Source: Bifidobacterium breve
Lineage (GTDB): Bacteria; Actinomycetota; Acidimicrobiia; Acidimicrobiales; Acidimicrobilacustridaceae
Assembly (NCBI GenBank): GCA_945878725.1
Contig: CAMCTY010000018.1
Location: 1 to 40,382, forward strand
Direction of reading: 5' to 3'
Length of the DNA stretch: 40,382 bases
Under the pieces are notes generated by a model, which saw nothing but the letters and a program-made list of their open reading frames with translations, had not been told where the DNA came from and did no database searches. The translations under genes were made by a program, and so were the position numbers. Every line of letters starts with the position of its first letter. The stretch's first letter is position 1. Below are positions 15,773-22,886 of this stretch, piece after piece.

Positions 15773-17011
15773 CTACTTCGCAAGAACGATGCGATCCCAA
15801 CTGATCGGGAGTTCGGCGAAACCGTCGATCAGGTTCGAGTACACCCGAGGGAAGTCGGCGGGGTCACCGTCGACGCGCAAGCCCTCAAAGCGGCTCAGGA
15901 TCTGCTCAAACATGATCCGTCCCTCGAGACGGGCCAGGTTCGCGCCGAGGCAGAAGTGCGGACCACCCGCACCGAATGCCACGTGTTCGTTCGGGTCGCG
16001 ACGCACATCGAGCGAATCCGGGTTGGCAAAGGCGCGTTCGTCGCGGTTGGCCGCGGCGTAAATCATGAGGATGCGCTCCCCCGCCTTGATCATCTTGCCG
16101 CCAACCTCAACATCGACCGACGCAGTGCGGGTGAAGTGGACAACCGGTGTGGTGAAACGAAGCAGTTCTTCGATTGCGGTCGGAAGCAGCTCGAAATCGT
16201 TCTCGAGCAGTTGCTTCTGATCGGGATGCTCGAGAAGGGCCAACGTTCCGGTTGTAATCAGGTTTCGAGTGGTTTCGCTGCCTGCATTCTGCAGAAGCAT
16301 GAAGAACACTTCGATCTGGAAACGCGTCAGTTGTTCGCCATCCACCTCGGCGTGCAACAGCACGCTCATCAGATCGTCACTCGGGTTCTTTTCGCGTTCG
16401 ACGCACATTGCATCGGCGTACATGAACATTTCCATGGTCGCCGCAGCGCGCTCTTCGGGCGTTACTGAGGCATCGAATCCGAACGTCTTTTCCGTCCATT
16501 CGAATACCTGCGCCCGATCTTCTTCGGGAACACCGACCATGTCAGCGATGACGTGCAGAGGGAGCCACAACGCAAGATCGTGGACAAGATCGCAACTGGT
16601 GCGATCGGCAAGGCCGTCGATGATCGCATCGGTACGCACTCGCAGTTGCTCGCTTAGATCGGCGACCCGTCGTGGCGTAAATCCCTTGTTGATGATCTTG
16701 CGCAACTTCATGTGATCGGGTGCGTCAAGACTGATCATCAGTTCCGAGGCTCCGGCCGCATCGCTGGTGACCATGTTGCCCTCATCGAGGAACGGGTCGG
16801 GCGAATTGCGGAACGATGCGGCATCGCGAGACACGCGCTGCACATCTGCATGACGCGTTACGACCCAGAGCTTCTCGCCGGGGTACGTCGGGTGATCGAG
16901 ACAGGCCACCGGATCGTTGTCGCGCAACCAGCGGTAGTACTCGTAAGGGACGCCTTGGTCGTACGTGCTCGGAGCGTGAAGCAGCGGAACCGGGGTTTCA
17001 AGAGCGGTCAT
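15773..17011 (-). CDS. Cytochrome P450, CYP125/CYP142/CYP124-like
   Basis: Class I P450 of 412 residues. The I-helix motif is AGSETT (243-248), ExxR is E282-R285 in EELLR, and the haem loop is FGAGGPHFCLG with Cys354. The 'SLDAPDHMKLRKIINKGFTPRRV' region and 'PNEHVAFGAGGPHFCLGANLARLE' resemble the actinobacterial CYP125/142/124 group, which hydroxylates terminal carbons of cholesterol or branched lipids; this placement is by eye and needs a tree. GGGAG precedes the ATG at 17011. It follows the NMO gene with a 48-bp gap on the same strand, and the pair is divergent from the ADH-KSI pair. Confidence 0.94.
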   Translation of the reverse strand: MTALETPVPLLHAPSTYDQGVPYEYYRWLRDNDPVACLDHPTYPGEKLWVVTRHADVQRVSRDAASFRNSPDPFLDEGNMVTSDAAGASELMISLDAPDHMKLRKIINKGFTPRRVADLSEQLRVRTDAIIDGLADRTSCDLVHDLALWLPLHVIADMVGVPEEDRAQVFEWTEKTFGFDASVTPEERAAATMEMFMYADAMCVEREKNPSDDLMSVLLHAEVDGEQLTRFQIEVFFMLLQNAGSETTRNLITTGTLALLEHPDQKQLLENDFELLPTAIEELLRFTTPVVHFTRTASVDVEVGGKMIKAGERILMIYAAANRDERAFANPDSLDVRRDPNEHVAFGAGGPHFCLGANLARLEGRIMFEQILSRFEGLRVDGDPADFPRVYSNLIDGFAELPISWDRIVLAK

Positions 17012-17059
17012 GACAATCTCCCGTAAAGGCAGGTGAACGGATCGGACGGACTTTCGAAC

Positions 17060-18184
17060 TCAGGATTCGCCGAGCATGCGGCTGAGCCGCTCGGTGGTTT
17101 CAATCCACTCTTCCACCATCTCGAGCACGAGATCGCGACTCGGTCGGACCTTGTTCATCCGACCGACGATCTGTCCGACGGGGAAACCGATGAGCTCGCG
17201 AGTACCGGCGCGCTGTGTGCGCTGTCCCGCCTCCTGATGGAGGATCCCCTGCAGCGGCATCGGCAGCGTGCCCGGTGAGTCCTCGGCCTCCCACGCCTCG
17301 GTCCATGCCGTGCGCAGTTGGCGGGCCGGCTTACCGGTCATTGACTTTGAGCGCACCGTGTCGCGCGACGTCGCGGCGAGGAGGTTCTCCAGAACCACGG
17401 GGCTTGTGTCCGCTTCAGTCACGGTGAGCCACATGGATCCGGTCCAGACCCCTTGGGCCCCAAGAGCGAGCGCAGCGGCCATCTGACGACCCGTGGCGAT
17501 GCCACCCGCAGCGAGTACCGGAACATCGGGACCTACGGCATCGACAACTTCGGGGATCAGGACCATCGTCGAGATCTCGCCGCAGTGACCACCGGCTTCA
17601 GTTCCCTGGGCGACGATGACATCGACGCCAATCGCGACCTGTCGCTCGGCGTGCACCTTCGAGCCGGCGAGGCCACCAACGAGAATGCCGGCTTCGTGGG
17701 CCCGTTCGATGACGTACATCGGGGGTGGACCGAGGGCATTCACGATCATCTTCACGTTCGGGTGAGCGAGACAGACCTCGACCTGGCTCGGTCCCATTGC
17801 ATCGACGTTGAGTCCGGCCGCAGCCACCGGTCCCCCACGCAGATTCTCAGGCAACTCGGGTACGCCGTACTTGTCGAGCAATCCGTCGACGAAATCGCGA
17901 TGCTCTTGAGGAATCATTGCGTCGAGAGCTTCGAACGACGAGTCCTCGCCGCCGCCTTTGCCGACATAGTTCACTGGCATGGCGAAGTCGACGCCGTAAG
18001 GCTTTCCGCCGACATGTTCATCGATCCAATTGAGTTCGATCTCAAGTCGCTCAGGACCGAAGGCCAGAGCACCGAGAACGCCGAAACCGCCGGCGTTGGT
18101 CACCGCCGCGACGACGTCGCGGCAATGGGAAAAGGCGAAGATCGGAAACTCGACTCCGAGTCGTTCGGCGATGGGTGTGCTCAT
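17060..18184 (-). CDS. Nitronate monooxygenase family (2-nitropropane dioxygenase-like) flavoprotein
   Basis: FMN-dependent TIM-barrel oxidoreductase of 374 residues. Characteristic parts are 'NAGGFGVLGA', 'VIVAQGTEAGGHCGE' (active-site His) and 'PVLAAGGIATGRQMAAALALGAQGVWTGS' (phosphate binding). Some members in actinobacterial steroid loci, such as IpdC, dehydrogenate CoA-thioester intermediates rather than oxidise nitronates, so the NMO name should be read as a family label. The ATG at 18184 is chosen over one at 18334 because GAAAGAGGGG lies just upstream and the fold starts there. A pair of 13-bp direct repeats (18199-18226) lies in its leader. It is first in an operon with the P450. Confidence 0.9.
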   Translation of the reverse strand: MSTPIAERLGVEFPIFAFSHCRDVVAAVTNAGGFGVLGALAFGPERLEIELNWIDEHVGGKPYGVDFAMPVNYVGKGGGEDSSFEALDAMIPQEHRDFVDGLLDKYGVPELPENLRGGPVAAAGLNVDAMGPSQVEVCLAHPNVKMIVNALGPPPMYVIERAHEAGILVGGLAGSKVHAERQVAIGVDVIVAQGTEAGGHCGEISTMVLIPEVVDAVGPDVPVLAAGGIATGRQMAAALALGAQGVWTGSMWLTVTEADTSPVVLENLLAATSRDTVRSKSMTGKPARQLRTAWTEAWEAEDSPGTLPMPLQGILHQEAGQRTQRAGTRELIGFPVGQIVGRMNKVRPSRDLVLEMVEEWIETTERLSRMLGES

Positions 18185-18198
18185 GAGTGCCCCTCTTT

Positions 18199-18233
18199 CG
18201 GAATGAAACGATCCGGAGTGAAACGAACGGAAT
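18199..18233. repeat. Direct repeats upstream of the NMO-P450 operon
   Basis: CGGAATGAAACGA (18199-18211) and CGGAGTGAAACGA (18214-18226) match at 12 of 13 positions with a 15-bp period; a partial third CGGAAT starts at 18228. They lie 15-50 bp upstream of the NMO start, in the leader or promoter. They could be regulator half-sites. Confidence 0.55.
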
Positions 18234-18367
18234 ATGTGACACAAATTATCGACTAGCACACGCAATGTAGCAGGATCTCTCCCGCGCTGTGCCGCTCGAC
18301 ACGCCGACCGCCTAGATTGGCGAGGTTCCGCCATCCGGCGCGCGACGACCGTTCACAAGGGGACACA

Positions 18368-19516
18368 ATGAGGACCAAGGCAGCCGTGCTCTACGGACCG
18401 CATACCGAGTACGTCATCGAGGAGATCGAACTCGATCCTCCCAAGACGAACGAAGTTCTGGTCAAGTTTGCCGCCAGCGGTATGTGCCATTCCGATGAGC
18501 ACATGGTCACTGGCGACATGGCGATGGACCAGTCGATTCTCGACATGCTCGGATGGCAGCAGTACCCGATCATCATGGGTCACGAGGGTGGCGGTGTCGT
18601 CATCGAAGTGGGCCCCGGAGTCACCGATCTCGCCGTGGGCGATCACGTCGTGACCTCGTTCGTGCCGTCATGCGGACGCTGCCCGTCGTGTGCCAGCGGC
18701 CATCAGAACCTTTGCGACAACGGAGCCCATCTCCTCTCGGGTCGCCAAGCCGACGGCACGTCCCGTCATCACAGCCTTGACGGCAAGGACATCGCCACGA
18801 TGTGCTGCCTTGGCACCTTCGCCGAGCACTCCGTCATGAACATCAACTCACTCGTGAAGATCGAGCCCGATCTTCCCCTCGACAAGGCGTGCCTCGTCGC
18901 TTGTGGCGTCACCACTGGTTGGGGCTCGGCCACCTACGCCGCTGACGTCTCACCTGGCGAAACCGTCATCGTCATCGGAACGGGCGGCATCGGCATGAAC
19001 GCCGTGCAGGGCGCGCATCTCGCCGGCGCGCGCTACGTCATCGCTCTTGACCCGGTTGAATTCAAGCGGGAGCAAGCGCAGAAGTTCGGCGCCACGCACG
19101 CCGCCGCTTCGGTCGAAGAATGTCAGGCACTTCTCGCCGAACTCACGTGGGGACGCAACGCCGACAAGGTCATCGTCACGACTGGTGAAGGTAAGGGTGC
19201 GGACCTCGGTACGTACATGAGCATGGTCTCCAAGGGCGGAAAGCTCGTCTACACCGCCGTCGCCAACATGGCCGACAACGAGGTCAACCTCAACCTGTTC
19301 GATCTCGCTATGCAGCAGAAGTCGATCGTCGGAACGATCTTCGGCAGCGCCAACCCGCGCTACGACATCCCGAAGCTCCTCGGCCTCTACCGATCAGGAC
19401 ATCTCAAGCTCGACGAACTCGTCACCAAGACGTACTCGCTTGAGCAGATCAACGACGGTTACCAGGACATGCGCGATGGCAAGAACATCCGTGGCGTCAT
19501 CATCTACGGAGACTGA
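18368..19516 (+). CDS. Zinc-dependent alcohol dehydrogenase, NDMA-dependent type
   Basis: Medium-chain zinc dehydrogenase of 382 residues. The catalytic zinc site has Cys40 (GMCHSDEH) and His72-Glu73 (GHEGGG). The structural zinc Cys are 102, 105, 108 and 116 (CGRCPSCASGHQNLC). The NAD-binding motif is GTGGIG. Overall form and 'HLLSGRQADGTSRHH' match the actinobacterial NDMA-dependent alcohol dehydrogenases, in which the cofactor stays bound and is recycled by an external acceptor, often mycofactocin; no mycofactocin genes are in this window. AAGGGGAC precedes the ATG at 18368. The KSI-like gene follows after 1 nt. It probably oxidises an alcohol made by the divergent P450. Confidence 0.93.
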   Translation: MRTKAAVLYGPHTEYVIEEIELDPPKTNEVLVKFAASGMCHSDEHMVTGDMAMDQSILDMLGWQQYPIIMGHEGGGVVIEVGPGVTDLAVGDHVVTSFVPSCGRCPSCASGHQNLCDNGAHLLSGRQADGTSRHHSLDGKDIATMCCLGTFAEHSVMNINSLVKIEPDLPLDKACLVACGVTTGWGSATYAADVSPGETVIVIGTGGIGMNAVQGAHLAGARYVIALDPVEFKREQAQKFGATHAAASVEECQALLAELTWGRNADKVIVTTGEGKGADLGTYMSMVSKGGKLVYTAVANMADNEVNLNLFDLAMQQKSIVGTIFGSANPRYDIPKLLGLYRSGHLKLDELVTKTYSLEQINDGYQDMRDGKNIRGVIIYGD

Positions 19517-19517
19517 C

Positions 19518-19904
19518 ATGGCATCACGCGAAGAACTCGTCACTGTTCCCGATCGCTACATCGCTGCCGTTTCCGCCGGCGATGTCGACACGATCATGTC
19601 GTTGTACAACGACAACCCGTGGGTTGAAGATCCCATCGGTGAGCCCGCACATGAAGGCGCTGAAGGCGTCCGTGCCTTCTACCAAGCTCTCGCCGATTCG
19701 GGCGTCAAAATCAAGCTCACCCGCATCACCCCCGTGTGCGTCGTCGGCAATGAGGCTGCCTTCAGCTTCAAGGTTGATGTCGACCTCGGCGAAATGACCA
19801 TCTCGATGGTCACGATCGACACCATGGTCTTCGATGACGACGGACGGATCGCTCGTATGCGGGCCTTCGCCGATTCGCAGGCCAGTCCCGACGATCGGGA
19901 CTGA
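19518..19904 (+). CDS. Ketosteroid isomerase-like protein (SnoaL/NTF2 fold)
   Basis: Cone-fold protein of 128 residues, the size of bacterial delta5-3-ketosteroid isomerases. The three catalytic positions of the Comamonas enzyme (Tyr14, Asp38, Asp99) have direct counterparts: Tyr14 (DRYIAAV), Asp38 (VEDPIG) and Asp101 (TIDTMVFDDDGRI). This supports real isomerase activity, moving a double bond next to a ketone, although SnoaL-fold proteins are diverse. GGAG lies 7 nt upstream of the ATG, which comes 1 nt after the ADH stop, so the two are co-translated. A strong hairpin overlaps the stop codon. Confidence 0.88.
   Translation: MASREELVTVPDRYIAAVSAGDVDTIMSLYNDNPWVEDPIGEPAHEGAEGVRAFYQALADSGVKIKLTRITPVCVVGNEAAFSFKVDVDLGEMTISMVTIDTMVFDDDGRIARMRAFADSQASPDDRD
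19883..19903. terminator. Stem-loop over the KSI stop codon, possible bidirectional terminator
   Basis: CAGTCCCGA (19883-19891), a CGA loop, then TCGGGACTG (19895-19903): perfect 9-bp arms with a 3-nt loop, in the gap between convergent genes. No T-tract follows, so termination is uncertain. Confidence 0.5.
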
Positions 19905-19913
19905 TACAGCTAG

Positions 19914-20741
19914 TTAACGGACCCGTCGTTGGAGGGGCGCCTCATGGCAGGCGCATGCAGTGACCGAATCACACGGTCCGCCCCTCCCGACGGGAGCCAT
20001 CCGATCCGGGTAGGCGGTTCCCGCTTCAACGCGCCCGAAGAAGACGCAGCCGCACTCGTCGCAGGCCCAACCTTCGCGACGCACCGCGACCAACTGCACG
20101 CCTGCGATACCGAATGATTCCGCCACGGACTGCGATGATCGCGCCCATCGTCCCGATTGTTCTGATTCCTCGGGGCGATCGTCTCCGGAGTCGACGCGGT
20201 TGGTGCCAGTCCCCCGGGCCATGACCGCTCCGAGGGTGGCCAGCGCGATGATCTCTTGAAGTGCGTCGGCGTCATCCTTGTTCGGATATTTGCCCGATAC
20301 GCCGGTTCGTTCAAGATGCAACAGCGCGGCGTGAACACCGAGAACCAGAGCGCCTTGGGCTGGTGGTCTCCTGGTGTGCCACATCTGTCCGGCGACGAGA
20401 CGGGCAGCGCGCTCTTCGACGGCAACGAGCAACGCTTCGGGCATGACGAAGTCGCCGCTGAGAACAAACGTGTGAATAACCGCAGCAGTGACAAGTCGGC
20501 GCCAGCGATCGTCGAGAGACACATACTGCTCAGCGCCGTCCCGAGAGCCCACCTCCGACGATGCAACATGGTCAATGAGCAACGCCTCGAAGATGATCCA
20601 GAGTGTTTCGACCGCCGTCTCGAAATCCTCAGTTGGCATTCCCAACTGGGCTGCGACGAAAGCTTGCCGAAGCACCGTCTCCGAGGCATCCCGGGCGGCA
20701 TTGTCGAAGAACTGTTCGCTATCCAATGTCGTGTCGTCCAC
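19914..20741 (-). CDS. Hypothetical protein with C-terminal zinc-ribbon-like motif
   Basis: About 275 residues, not recognised. The N-terminal two thirds are mostly helical ('ETVLRQAFVAAQLGMPTEDFETAVETLW', 'WRRLVTAAVIHTFVLSGDFVMPEALLVAVEERAARLVAG'). The C-terminus has 'GWACDECGCVFFGRVE' and a later 'CDSVTACACHEAP', four or more Cys/His that could bind a metal. The start is unclear: a GTG at 20741 (VDDTTLD...) is preferred over an ATG at 20792, because the extra 17 residues are a run of Arg codons unlike the rest. It is divergent from the small membrane protein at 20813 and convergent with the KSI gene. Confidence 0.7.
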   Translation of the reverse strand: MDDTTLDSEQFFDNAARDASETVLRQAFVAAQLGMPTEDFETAVETLWIIFEALLIDHVASSEVGSRDGAEQYVSLDDRWRRLVTAAVIHTFVLSGDFVMPEALLVAVEERAARLVAGQMWHTRRPPAQGALVLGVHAALLHLERTGVSGKYPNKDDADALQEIIALATLGAVMARGTGTNRVDSGDDRPEESEQSGRWARSSQSVAESFGIAGVQLVAVRREGWACDECGCVFFGRVEAGTAYPDRMAPVGRGGPCDSVTACACHEAPLQRRVR

Positions 20742-20812
20742 ATCGTCGATTCTTGCCGCACTTCGCCGCCGGCGACGACACCGCCGAGGCATAGCCGCCT
20801 ACGCTCACCTCT

Positions 20813-21034
20813 GTGGAAACAACAACGACTGCTCCGGTTTCGACCCTCGTCGGCCCCAACGGAACCGCCCCGGGCATGAACTTCGTCGAGCAGATGGAGG
20901 TCCCACGGGACGATTCCTCCGCAGGGCGCGCCGCCGGTGCTCCGTTGGCGGCCGGAGCGCTCATTCTCCTTGCGGTGTTTGTCACGGTCGTCTTGCGCGC
21001 CCGCAAAGCCCGCAAAGCGACCATCCAGCCCTGA
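20813..21034 (+). CDS. Small single-pass membrane protein, hypothetical
   Basis: A 73-residue ORF from a GTG. A polar, Thr-rich N-terminus (outside) leads to one hydrophobic helix at about 44-62 and an Arg/Lys tail (RARKARKA), a topology with the C-terminus in the cytosol. No family is recognised. It sits alone between a divergent hypothetical gene and the convergent Bax-inhibitor-like gene, only 4 bp from the latter's stop. The membrane segment with positive-inside tail supports it as real. Confidence 0.6.
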   Translation: METTTTAPVSTLVGPNGTAPGMNFVEQMEVPRDDSSAGRAAGAPLAAGALILLAVFVTVVLRARKARKATIQP

Positions 21035-21038
21035 TCTG

Positions 21039-21854
21039 TTACTGGCGAAGCAGGGAAAGCAGGCGCAGGATCTCGAGGTAGAGCCACACGATGGTGACCG
21101 TCACCCCGAAGGCGCCGTACCACTCCATGTATTTCGGAGCACCCGACTTCGATGCCTCCTCGATGAAGTTGAAATCGAGGGCCAGGTTCAGCGCAGCGAC
21201 GATCACGATCACGATGCTGATTCCGATGCCCAACAACGAAGGCTCGTTCCAGAAAGCGATGTTGGCGCCGAACAACTGAGCAATCCACGTCACGAAGTAC
21301 ATGACGAAGATTCCGCCGGTAGCGGCCACCACCATGAGGACAAACTTCGGTGTCACCTTCACTATGCGGGTGGCGTACAGGAAGAACATCACGATGAAGA
21401 CGCCGAGCGTTGCCCCGATCGCCTGAACGACGATTCCGTTATAGCTCTGGTTGTAGACCGCCGAGATAGCACCGAGCACCGCTCCGTAGAACAGCGCATA
21501 GAGCGGGGCGGTAAACCGAGCGATCTTCGGCTTGAACGCGGTTACGAGGCCGAATCCCATGCCGATGATCATGGCGAGGAACAGCCAACCCGGAATCGAT
21601 GTCGTGTTGTTGTAGATCTGATCGCCATTGGAGTCGACCAGTAACTGTCCAGCGGCGTTGGTGGCAGCAACCTTCGTCTGACTGACCTGCGACCATCCGT
21701 AGGCACCGGAGGCAAGGATCAGGGCAAACAGCACGCCAACCGCCGACAACGTGCCGCCGATTGTCATGGTCTTCTCGACCACACCCGACTGTCCACCAGC
21801 CGCAACGGTCTGGGCGCTGAAACGCTCTTGGGTGAGAACTGGGCTTGGCGGCAC
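21039..21854 (-). CDS. Bax inhibitor-1/YccA family membrane protein
   Basis: Integral membrane protein of 271 residues with about seven transmembrane helices after a 30-residue polar N-terminus. The last helices and 'LNLALDFNFIEEASKSGAPKYMEWYGAFGVTVTIVWLYLEILRLLSLL' are the signature of the actinobacterial YccA/BI-1-like group (also Bax1-I family). Bacterial relatives are pH-dependent calcium leak channels (BsYetJ) or bind FtsH (YccA). The start is a GTG with GGAGGA 6 nt upstream. A TAGACT about 30 nt further upstream may be a -10 box. Function in this organism is inferred from the family only. Confidence 0.93.
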   Translation of the reverse strand: MPPSPVLTQERFSAQTVAAGGQSGVVEKTMTIGGTLSAVGVLFALILASGAYGWSQVSQTKVAATNAAGQLLVDSNGDQIYNNTTSIPGWLFLAMIIGMGFGLVTAFKPKIARFTAPLYALFYGAVLGAISAVYNQSYNGIVVQAIGATLGVFIVMFFLYATRIVKVTPKFVLMVVAATGGIFVMYFVTWIAQLFGANIAFWNEPSLLGIGISIVIVIVAALNLALDFNFIEEASKSGAPKYMEWYGAFGVTVTIVWLYLEILRLLSLLRQ

Positions 21855-21902
21855 GATCTTCCTCCGGGACGGTGATCTTTGTGCCGACAGTCTAGGAAAG
21901 AG

Positions 21903-22256
21903 TCAGCCCGATGAGGTGTCACCGCCATCGTCGGACCACAAGAGGATCCGATCGTCACGCTCCTTGACCCGAAAAGTGCGATTCGCCGATTTCTCGTCAC
22001 GCCGGCCAGTTGCCGAAAGCTTCGATCCGGCGCCATCGGTAGCGAACCGCCAGAAGTGGCTCAGACAGACAAGTTCATCGCCATCGACGGCTCCGGCTGT
22101 CGCGAGATGCGCCCACTGGTGTGGGCACCGGGCATCGCATGCCGCCAGTTCACCCGAAGTGGTTCTCCACACGACAATCTCGTCGGAGCCGCATTCGACT
22201 GCGACGACCTGACCATTGGCCACATCGGCCGAAGCGAGAACGTCGGACCAACCCAT
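21903..22256 (-). CDS. Rieske [2Fe-2S] domain protein
   Basis: Small Rieske protein. The cluster-binding motifs are CPH (ARCPHQWAHL) and CxxH (CLSHFWRFATDG), spaced as in ring-hydroxylating oxygenase components and Rieske ferredoxins; the 'HFW' replaces the usual 'HGW'. With the ATG at 22256 it has 117 residues. The preceding in-frame residues (YRRFRYCPE) also resemble the family start, so the true start may lie further upstream, at a GTG near 22337 or 22355, overlapping the divergent carbonic anhydrase start. It may serve as an electron carrier for an oxygenase, including the P450s, or as a ferredoxin-like subunit; no oxygenase alpha subunit adjoins it. Confidence 0.82.
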   Translation of the reverse strand: MGWSDVLASADVANGQVVAVECGSDEIVVWRTTSGELAACDARCPHQWAHLATAGAVDGDELVCLSHFWRFATDGAGSKLSATGRRDEKSANRTFRVKERDDRILLWSDDGGDTSSG

Positions 22257-22304
22257 CTCCGGACAGTACCGGAATCGTCGATAGGACTGAGGGCTGCCAG
22301 TGCG

Positions 22305-22333
22305 CTGACATCCCCTGTTTCGCCACCTACAAT
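22305..22333 (+). promoter_or_regulatory. Promoter of the carbonic anhydrase gene
   Basis: CTGACA (22305-22310), 17 nt, TACAAT (22328-22333): five of six consensus matches in each box and ideal spacing. The expected start of transcription falls at the GTG at 22342, so the mRNA should be leaderless; there is no Shine-Dalgarno. Confidence 0.75.
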
Positions 22334-22341
22334 CCACAGCC

Positions 22342-22851
22342 GTGAATGCATTCACTGACCTCATCGACGCAAACACCGCCTTTGCGGCATCGTTCGGCTC
22401 AGGCACGCTTGGAGCGATTCCGTGCCAGCATCTTGCCGTAGTCACCTGCATGGATTGCCGGATCGATCCTCTGGCGATTCTCGGCCTTCAGGTCGGCGAT
22501 ATCCATGTGCTGCGCAACGCTGGAGCTCGCATTACCCACGATGTACTTCGATCACTCGTGAAGTCTGTGAACCAACTTGAGGTTGAGCGCATCGCCATCA
22601 TCCAGCACACCGATTGTGGCGCAGCCAAAATCACGCTTCCCGGTCTGCGCAAGAAGGTCCTCGACACAACTGGAAACGATCCTGAAGGTGTCGAATTCAA
22701 TCTCATTGGCGATCAGGCCGAAGCCCTTGCCGGAGACATCGAGATGGTTCGCACCTATCCGTATCTTCCGGTGGGAACCATCATCGGCGGCTTCATCTAC
22801 GACGTCGAAACCGGTCTTCTCGACATGCAGCACAGCGTCGTTATTGACTAA
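22342..22851 (+). CDS. Beta-class carbonic anhydrase
   Basis: Zinc enzyme of 169 residues converting CO2 to bicarbonate in the cytosol. Zinc ligands are Cys36, His89 and Cys92 (CMDCRID and QHTDCGAAK), with the catalytic Asp38-Arg40 pair and 'LRNAGARIT'. The length is that of the short type found in mycobacteria (about 163-170 residues). The start is a GTG at the expected +1 of a near-consensus promoter, so it is probably a leaderless gene. It is divergent from, and may overlap, the Rieske gene. Confidence 0.94.
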   Translation: MNAFTDLIDANTAFAASFGSGTLGAIPCQHLAVVTCMDCRIDPLAILGLQVGDIHVLRNAGARITHDVLRSLVKSVNQLEVERIAIIQHTDCGAAKITLPGLRKKVLDTTGNDPEGVEFNLIGDQAEALAGDIEMVRTYPYLPVGTIIGGFIYDVETGLLDMQHSVVID

Positions 22852-22886
22852 TCCGGTTCTTCCGTAAGCCGGTAGTGATAACCGGA
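22852..22886. terminator. Weak inverted repeat between convergent carbonic anhydrase and ftsX genes
   Basis: TCCGGTT (22852-22858) and AACCGGA (22880-22886), 7-bp perfect arms with a 21-nt loop, filling the whole 35-bp gap. It may act as a terminator for both, but there is no T-tract. Confidence 0.4.

Noticed and set aside
15773..19904. KstR or KstR2 operator sites near the steroid-like genes
   Set aside because: I looked for the known palindromes by eye in the intergenic gaps and saw no match; only the local direct repeats were found.
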